A stretch of 6,075 nucleotides of DNA from Dehalococcoidia bacterium (GTDB taxonomy: Bacteria > Chloroflexota > Dehalococcoidia > UBA6926): NCBI GenBank assembly GCA_030754805.1, contig JASLZO010000073.1, positions 244 to 6,318 of the forward strand, given 5' to 3'. Below the pieces are notes generated by a model. That model was not told the DNA's origin. It saw only the letters and a list, made by a program, of their open reading frames with translations, and searched no databases. Below are positions 5,812-6,075 of this stretch, one piece after another. Position 1 is the first letter of the stretch; the number at the start of each line of letters is the position of its first letter. Position numbers and translations under genes: made by a program.

Positions 5812-6075
5812 TTACCGCGTCGGTAGCGTCACGGTCACGGGACCGGGACCGACCGAAACGTTGCCATTCGTTGCCAATAGCGATTGCAGTTCAAGCTCGA
5901 CCAGCGCCTCGTTACCTTCCTTGTACTTGCGGGTGACCTTCCCTCGGACCACCACCGTGTCGCCGACTGTGCTGAAGATCCGCATCCGGAACGGGCCAGT
6001 CTGCTTGATGACTCCAGCCAGACCGATGTACTCACGCACGGTCCGCTCCCACATCCCGTTGTGGAAGAAGTTCAT
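5812..6075 (-). CDS. MaoC-like hotdog-fold dehydratase, C-terminal part (partial)
   Basis: The last 87 residues of a protein whose start lies beyond the right edge are visible. The Met encoded at the very edge is almost certainly internal. The sequence follows the C-terminal half of MaoC-like hotdog acyl-CoA hydratase/dehydratase proteins: a helix-like MWERTVREYIG, then the strands PFRMRIFSTVGDTVVVRGKV and TRKYKEGNEALVELELQS, then PGPVTVTLP. The GD-x-V-x-x-x-G-x-V-T-x-K-Y pattern is typical of this group, which binds acyl-CoA or related thioesters in the cytosol. The catalytic Asp/His region normally lies in the unseen N-terminal part, so activity cannot be judged. The gene converges on the Cys/His-rich gene and shares its terminator. 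Confidence 0.68.
   Translation of the reverse strand: MNFFHNGMWERTVREYIGLAGVIKQTGPFRMRIFSTVGDTVVVRGKVTRKYKEGNEALVELELQSLLATNGNVSVGPGPVTVTLPTR

Overview
The window is high-GC (roughly 60 %) bacterial DNA. It has Shine-Dalgarno-led genes, GTG starts and a CCA-encoding tRNA. The gene mix (MaoC-type hotdog protein, short-chain dehydrogenase, VOC/glyoxalase protein, Cys-rich zinc-binding proteins) fits an environmental Chloroflexota or actinobacterial-type genome. That is an inference from style; no phylogenetic marker is present.

Left part: the first 1.7 kb is one long minus-strand reading frame, open to the left edge. It encodes an N-terminal zinc ribbon followed by a very hydrophobic multi-pass membrane region (GTG start at 1710). 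A 358-base stretch without a gene follows, then a complete tRNA-Arg(TCG) at 2069-2145, and 52 bases further a small uncharacterised basic protein (2198-2503).

Middle: a VOC-fold protein (minus, 2566-3009) and an NADP-type short-chain dehydrogenase (plus, 3131-3865) are transcribed divergently from a 121-bp intergenic region. Both starts are set by strong ribosome binding sites. The VOC protein resembles methylmalonyl-CoA epimerase in outline, but two of the four expected metal-ligand positions are not His.

Right part: a lipoprotein gene with a coiled-coil N-terminus (4075-4797) is followed immediately by about 560 bases of decayed coding sequence. Recognisable peptide runs through three frames, broken by in-frame stops and frameshifts. 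It may be a degraded 3' continuation of the lipoprotein or the relic of a related gene. Next comes a small protein with two Cys/His metal-site patterns (5404-5763). Its stop codon lies inside a perfect 12-bp bidirectional terminator hairpin, which also serves the convergent partial MaoC-like gene (5812 to the right edge).

I see no CRISPR array, insertion sequence, phage module or recognisable defence system. The genes do not form one obvious pathway. The least ordinary items are the decayed gene beside the lipoprotein, the two-site Cys/His protein, the ligand-poor VOC protein and the zinc-ribbon membrane protein.
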